Assembly (NCBI GenBank): GCA_049965775.1
Contig: JBMFVX010000012.1
Span: 1-38,874, forward strand
Length of the DNA stretch: 38,874 bases
Source: JABEVB01 sp049965775
GTDB taxonomy: Bacteria > Planctomycetota > Phycisphaerae > WQYP01
Direction: 5' to 3'
Below are positions 35,101 to 38,874 of the stretch, one piece after another. A program made the translations under genes and the position numbers. Each line of letters opens with the position of its first letter. Positions within the stretch are counted from its first letter, which is position 1. The notes under the pieces are model-generated. The model made no database searches. It worked only from the letters and a program-made list of their open reading frames with translations, and was not told the origin of the DNA.

Positions 35101-36427
35101 CGATGTCTTCGCTGCTGGCGCCAAGTTCCATGGCGATCACCGCCTCGGCAATTAGGCTCGACGCCTGCGGGCCAAATATATGCACACCCAATACGCGGTC
35201 GGTTTTGGCGTCGGCAAGCACCTTTACCAGGCCGGTGGTGTCGTCCATGCACATTGCACGCGAGTTGGCCGCAAACCTGAACTTGCCGGCCTTGTAATTA
35301 ACACCCTGAGTCTTGAGCTGCTCTTCCGTTTTACCCACTGCGGCAAGTTCGGGGTGGGTATACACCACCGCCGGAATGGTGTTGTAGTTGACGTGCCCCG
35401 CCTTGCCGGCAATGTGTTCGGCGACGGCGACACCTTCATCCTCGGCTTTATGGGCCAGCATAGGCCCGGGCGTAACATCGCCAATGGCGTACACATCGGG
35501 CACGCTGGTTTGCCAGTGGGTATTGACGGCAATAAAGCCGCGCGGGTCGGGCGTCACGCCGATTTTTTCAAGCCCAAGGCCCATGGTGTACGGTCTGCGG
35601 CCGACGGCCACAAGCACCACATCGCAGGGCAGGATCGTTTGAGCTTTGGGGTCGGCCTTGGGGGCAAAGGTAATTTCAACTTTGCCGGCCTTTTCGGTTA
35701 CGCCGCCGGCCTGCACGCCCAAATGAATCTCCAGCCCCTGGGCTTTAAGCGCCCGCTCCATTTGACGCGACATCTCGTCATCCATGCCGGGCAGCACGTT
35801 CGGCAGCAATTCCAGCACGGTTACCTTGGAACCCAAACGGGCCCAGACCGAGCCAAGTTCCAAACCAATAGCGCCCGCCCCCACCACCACCAGGCGTTCC
35901 GGCACTTTTGCCAGGGCTATTGCCTGATCCGAACTGATAATTGTTTTGCCATTGAACTTGAGCGATGGAATTTCAATCGGCACGCTGCCGGTGGCGATAA
36001 GAGCTTTACCACAGGTAATGGTGCTGCTCTGGCCGCTAGAAGCAATGGTCAGCTCGTGCGGCGACTTAAAAGAAGCGGTGCCGCTGATGCGTTCAATTTT
36101 GTTCTTTTTGAACAGGCCCGCAATACCGCTTGAGAGAGTATCAACCACCTTATCCTTGCGGCTCATCATGGCAGGCAGGTCAAGTTCCACCTGCGGACAT
36201 TTGATGCCGATGGCGCTAAAATGATGGCGGGCGGTATTGAATTTTTCGCTGGCCTCCAGCAGGGTTTTGCTCGGAATGCAGCCAACCCGCAAGCAGGTGC
36301 CGCCGAGCTTGGGTTCCTTTTCAATACAGGCAACACGCATGCCAAGCTGTGCGGCACGAATGGCCGCAATGTAGCCGCCCGGTCCCGCTCCAATAACCGC
36401 CAAATCAAATTGATAGCTGCCTGCCAT
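35015..36427 (-). CDS. lpd: Dihydrolipoyl dehydrogenase (E3)
   Basis: A 470-residue FAD enzyme that reoxidises lipoyl groups of the pyruvate and 2-oxoglutarate dehydrogenase complexes. It shows the FAD site GAGPGG (13-18), the redox disulfide in GGTCLRVGC (Cys45, Cys50), the NAD site VVGAGAIGLELGSVW, the second FAD motif VYAIGDV and the active-site HAHPTLPEA (His-Glu pair) near the C-terminus. The length equals typical E3. The start at 36427 (AGGACGAG before it) is chosen over 36448 and 36640. No E1/E2 genes are in the window. Its last 28 codons are repeated as a fragment at 33713-33796. It is divergent from hisI. Confidence 0.96.
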   Translation of the reverse strand: MAGSYQFDLAVIGAGPGGYIAAIRAAQLGMRVACIEKEPKLGGTCLRVGCIPSKTLLEASEKFNTARHHFSAIGIKCPQVELDLPAMMSRKDKVVDTLSSGIAGLFKKNKIERISGTASFKSPHELTIASSGQSSTITCGKALIATGSVPIEIPSLKFNGKTIISSDQAIALAKVPERLVVVGAGAIGLELGSVWARLGSKVTVLELLPNVLPGMDDEMSRQMERALKAQGLEIHLGVQAGGVTEKAGKVEITFAPKADPKAQTILPCDVVLVAVGRRPYTMGLGLEKIGVTPDPRGFIAVNTHWQTSVPDVYAIGDVTPGPMLAHKAEDEGVAVAEHIAGKAGHVNYNTIPAVVYTHPELAAVGKTEEQLKTQGVNYKAGKFRFAANSRAMCMDDTTGLVKVLADAKTDRVLGVHIFGPQASSLIAEAVIAMELGASSEDIARTCHAHPTLPEAIREAALAVDGRTLNS

Positions 36428-36673
36428 AATAGTCTCGTCCTGCTTCATAACAAACCCGGCGGTGCACCGCCTTAACGCTTCCGACCGCGCGGAAGCCTGC
36501 AAACAGGTTATATCGCTCGCCAGCCATGTATGACAAGCCCCCACATTTGCGGCAGGCTGCGGCGGCGGCGGCAAATCGGTACAATTCGGGTTGGTTTTGA
36601 AAGCGGCCTTGATGGCTGCCGTGCGGCGCTGGGCCGCCAAACCACCACATGACTCTTACGCGAAGGCGTACAC

Positions 36674-37093
36674 ATGGCAACCGATACACGCGAAAGTGGA
36701 ACGAACCTGGACCTTAAATTTGACTCTAATGGCCTCATCACCGCCGTTGCGGTAGATGCCGACAACGGCGAAGTGCTGATGGTGGCATTTATGAACCGCG
36801 AAGCGCTTGAGCGCACGCTGCAAACGCGCAAGGCAACTTACTGGAGCCGCTCGCGCAGCAAGTTCTGGGTAAAGGGCGAAGAATCGGGGCATGTGCAGGA
36901 AGTTCAAGACATCTTAATTGACTGCGATCAGGACTGCGTGCTGCTTAAAGTTCGGCAAAAAGGCGTGGCCTGCCACACCGGCCGACGTTCATGCTTTTAC
37001 CGCAGCGTACAAGCCATGAACGGTGCGGAATCGCTCAAAGTGGTGGCGCAGCCGCTGGTGGATGCCAAAGCGGTATACGCGGGGAAAAAGTAA
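36674..37093 (+). CDS. hisI: Phosphoribosyl-AMP cyclohydrolase
   Basis: A 139-residue enzyme for the third step of histidine biosynthesis, opening the adenine ring of PR-AMP. It has the full family pattern: VLMVAFMNREAL, YWSRSRSKFWVKGEESGHVQ, the metal-binding DCDQD (Asp83, Asp85, Asp87) and VACHTGRRSCFYR (Cys100, Cys107). It is the monofunctional HisI, without the HisE domain. AAGG lies seven bases before the ATG. No other his genes are adjacent, so the pathway is dispersed. Convergent with enolase. Confidence 0.96.
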   Translation: MATDTRESGTNLDLKFDSNGLITAVAVDADNGEVLMVAFMNREALERTLQTRKATYWSRSRSKFWVKGEESGHVQEVQDILIDCDQDCVLLKVRQKGVACHTGRRSCFYRSVQAMNGAESLKVVAQPLVDAKAVYAGKK

Positions 37094-37102
37094 CCGCAAT
37101 TG

Positions 37103-37132
37103 GGCAGATGATCCCTGTGCGGGTCATCTGCC
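37103..37132. terminator. Hairpin between the convergent hisI and enolase genes
   Basis: GGCAGATGA and TCATCTGCC pair perfectly over nine bases, with CCC and GGG extending the stem around a five-base loop and a single-base bulge. It begins ten bases past the hisI stop and lies 35 bases past the enolase stop. No U-tract follows on either strand, so it may terminate weakly or protect both 3' ends. Confidence 0.5.
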
Positions 37133-37166
37133 GTGTTCGCGCAACGGTACAACCGGCCCTACTGCC

Positions 37167-38459
37167 TCAGGACCGGTTCCAGAATTGCGAGCCGTATACC
37201 GCCTGTTCGCCAAGCTCTTCTTCTATGCGGAGCAACTGGTTGTATTTGGCAACGCGGTCCGACCGGGCCGGTGCGCCGGTTTTTATCTGCCCGCAATTGG
37301 TGGCTACGGCAATGTCGGCAATGGTCGCATCCTCGGTTTCACCGCTGCGGTGGCTCAGCACCGCCGAATAACCGTTGCGCATGGCAAGCTGCACCGCCTC
37401 GAAGGTTTCGGTCAGCGTGCCGATCTGGTTCACTTTCACCAGTATGCTGTTGGCTGTGCCGGTTGAAATACCCTTCTGCAGGTATTGCGTATTGGTGACA
37501 AACAGGTCATCCCCCACCAGTTGAATTTGACGGCCCAAACGGTCGGTAAGCTTTTTCCAGCCGTCCCAGTCGCCTTCGGCAAGGCCGTCTTCAAGCGAAC
37601 GGATGGGATATTTTTCAATCCACCCGGCCCAAATGGCAATCATGTCTTCCGAGGTCAGCAGTTTGTCGGGGTTGCTCTTAAAGAGTTTGTATTTCTTTTT
37701 GTCATGATCCCACAATTCACTGGCGGCCGGGTCGAGCGCGACAAAAATATCTTTGCCTAGTTTGTAGCCGGCAAGTTTGATCGCCTCGCTGATAACTTCG
37801 AGCGCTTCATCGTTGCTCTTGAGGTTGGGGGCAAAGCCGCCCTCATCACCCACGGCGGTGCTCATACCCTTTTTGTGCAGCACTTTTTTGAGCGTATGAT
37901 AAACCTCCGTGCCCATACGCAGCGCGTGGGCGAAGTTTTTGGCGCCCCACGGCTGAATCATAAACTCCTGAAAGTCCACGTTGTTGTCGGCATGCTTGCC
38001 GCCGTTAAGAATGTTCATCATCGGCACCGGCAGAACCTTGGCGGAGGTGCCGCCGAGGTAGCGGTACAGAGGCAGGCCGCTCGCAGCCGCAGCCGCCTTG
38101 GCAACCGCCATCGAAACGCCCAAAATGGCATTGGCGCCAAGCTTGCCCTTATTGGGCGAGCCATCGAGTTCAATCATCAGGCGATCAATATGTTCCTGAT
38201 CGCGCGGGTCGAGTTCAATAAGCTCCGGAGCGATTTTGGTGTTAACATTGGCGACCGCCTTGCAGGTGCCCTTGCCCAGGTAGCGTTTGGCGTCGCCATC
38301 GCGCAGTTCAACCGCTTCGTTTTCGCCGGTGGATGCACCGCTGGGTACGGCCGCCCGGCCCAGGGTGCCGTCGTTTAACAGCACATCCACCTCAACGGTG
38401 GGGTTGCCGCGTGAATCAAGAATTTCCCGTGCGTGTACGCTTTGAATGCCAAGGTTCAT
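37167..38459 (-). CDS. eno: Enolase (phosphopyruvate hydratase)
   Basis: A 430-residue glycolytic enzyme converting 2-phosphoglycerate to phosphoenolpyruvate. Key features: ILDSRGNPTVEVDV, AVPSGASTG, GDEGGFAPNL (Glu206 acid), metal ligands Asp243, Glu290 and Asp317, catalytic Lys342, SHRSGETED with His370, and Lys393. The start at 38459 is marked by GGGAG six bases upstream; the frame open to 38672 is leader sequence. Length equals the family norm. Confidence 0.98.
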   Translation of the reverse strand: MNLGIQSVHAREILDSRGNPTVEVDVLLNDGTLGRAAVPSGASTGENEAVELRDGDAKRYLGKGTCKAVANVNTKIAPELIELDPRDQEHIDRLMIELDGSPNKGKLGANAILGVSMAVAKAAAAASGLPLYRYLGGTSAKVLPVPMMNILNGGKHADNNVDFQEFMIQPWGAKNFAHALRMGTEVYHTLKKVLHKKGMSTAVGDEGGFAPNLKSNDEALEVISEAIKLAGYKLGKDIFVALDPAASELWDHDKKKYKLFKSNPDKLLTSEDMIAIWAGWIEKYPIRSLEDGLAEGDWDGWKKLTDRLGRQIQLVGDDLFVTNTQYLQKGISTGTANSILVKVNQIGTLTETFEAVQLAMRNGYSAVLSHRSGETEDATIADIAVATNCGQIKTGAPARSDRVAKYNQLLRIEEELGEQAVYGSQFWNRS

Positions 38460-38516
38460 GTGTAACTCCCAAGAGGTCAAGTTCAACAAACATTGCAGCC
38501 CGCGGCCAACGTCGCC

Positions 38517-38528
38517 GCAACCGGTTGC
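38517..38528. promoter_or_regulatory. Perfect 12-base palindrome upstream of enolase
   Basis: GCAACCGGTTGC, about 58 bases before the enolase ATG. It could be an operator; a chance palindrome of this length is possible in GC-rich DNA. Confidence 0.25.
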
Positions 38529-38669
38529 AAAGCGGGAAATGTAGCACATAAGCCGAAAAATCGCCATTGTGCCGCGATGGACCCGCCAAAAGGGGCCTGC
38601 GGCAATTTTTCCGAGCGAGTTAAGAGACGCCTCGTTGTGCTCCATCGTGCAGATTTGAGCGCACAGGAA

Positions 38670-38694
38670 CACGTCGCCTCCTCGGGGCGACGTG
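38670..38694 (-). promoter_or_regulatory. Perfect stem-loop in the enolase leader region
   Basis: CACGTCGCC and GGCGACGTG pair over nine bases around a seven-base loop that on the minus strand contains GAGGA. It lies about 210 bases upstream of the enolase ATG and 80 bases past the terminator. It may be part of a structured 5' leader or an old terminator without U-tract. Confidence 0.3.
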
Positions 38695-38773
38695 CCGCGG
38701 CCGAGGCCGAACTTCCGATTCGATTTTGGGGCCGGGAGGCACGCAAATGTAGTGAAAACTTTTTCGTAAAAAC

Positions 38774-38797
38774 GGCCCTGGCGCTAGCGCCAGGGCC
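38774..38797 (-). terminator. Strong intrinsic terminator
   Basis: A perfect 10-base stem (GGCCCTGGCG/CGCCAGGGCC) with CTAG loop. On the minus strand it is followed by a run of U residues (GTTTTTAC) and lies about 30 bases past the stop of the gene at the right edge. The plus-strand side also has five Ts, so it could act both ways. Confidence 0.85.
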
Positions 38798-38826
38798 ATT
38801 TTTGCCTCGCAACTCCGTAACTTGGG

Positions 38827-38874
38827 TTAGTCAGCGGCGATGGTCATTGGTACAAAGCCGGTCGGGGGCTGGTG
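38827..38874 (-). CDS. C-terminal end of a gene cut by the right edge
   Basis: On the minus strand a frame enters from the right edge and ends in TAA at 38827-38829, encoding about 15 residues ending VPMTIAAD. The strong terminator just beyond the stop supports a real gene end. Too little is present to identify the family. Confidence 0.45.
   Translation of the reverse strand, partial: HQPPTGFVPMTIAAD

Larger units (their letters stand above)
38460..38826. other. Enolase upstream region
   Basis: No gene is seen in these 367 bases. They hold a 12-base palindrome, a strong hairpin and the terminator of the neighbouring gene. No good -35/-10 pair is evident, so the enolase promoter is not assigned. 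Confidence 0.5.

Noticed and set aside
35180..36133. 317-codon open frame opposite lpd
   Set aside because: Shadow of lpd, whose motifs are complete.
38460..38672. N-terminal extension of enolase
   Set aside because: Enolase begins with its standard N-terminus at 38459, which has a good ribosome site.

Overview
The window looks like a stretch of chromosome from a free-living aerobic bacterium, most likely a planctomycete and perhaps of the Phycisphaerae side. The reasons are a PEP-CTERM exported protein, an alternative complex III operon joined to a caa3-type oxidase, and a membrane coiled-coil plus mini membrane protein pair beside mreBC. No rRNA gene is present, so the taxonomy is inference. 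Most genes lie on the minus strand. I saw no tRNA or rRNA gene, CRISPR array or transposase.

Left part (1-14.1 kb): galM (aldose 1-epimerase), a small ArsR-type repressor with a clear promoter, hflX, a PEP-CTERM protein, a zinc-ribbon membrane protein and a TPR protein on the plus strand. Next comes a cell-shape cluster read leftward: coiled-coil membrane protein, 48-residue membrane protein, mreB, mreC. It is followed by a PhoB/PhoR-like two-component pair and an unrecognised four-helix membrane protein.

Central part (14.1-29.7 kb): one long minus-strand respiratory block. In transcription order it holds actA-B-C-D-E-F (alternative complex III), a membrane cytochrome c, a Sco1-type copper chaperone, cox2 fused to two cytochrome c domains, cox1, cox3, a subunit IV and a second subunit-III-like protein. 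Together they would move electrons from quinol through ACIII and c-type hemes to the A2-type oxidase. I count nine CXXCH heme sites and no separate soluble cytochrome c. A CRP/FNR-like palindrome lies upstream of actA.

Right part (29.7-38.9 kb): an exported GH78-like alpha-L-rhamnosidase, a macro-domain protein, tsaB, a PIN-toxin/antitoxin pair, lpd, hisI and enolase. Between tsaB and lpd is the most unusual structure of the window. A decayed copy of the lpd 3' end follows tsaB, and a decayed, internally deleted tsaB copy precedes lpd. The toxin-antitoxin pair sits exactly between these two repeats. This suggests integration by recombination or a tandem duplication. The window ends inside another minus-strand gene with a strong terminator.
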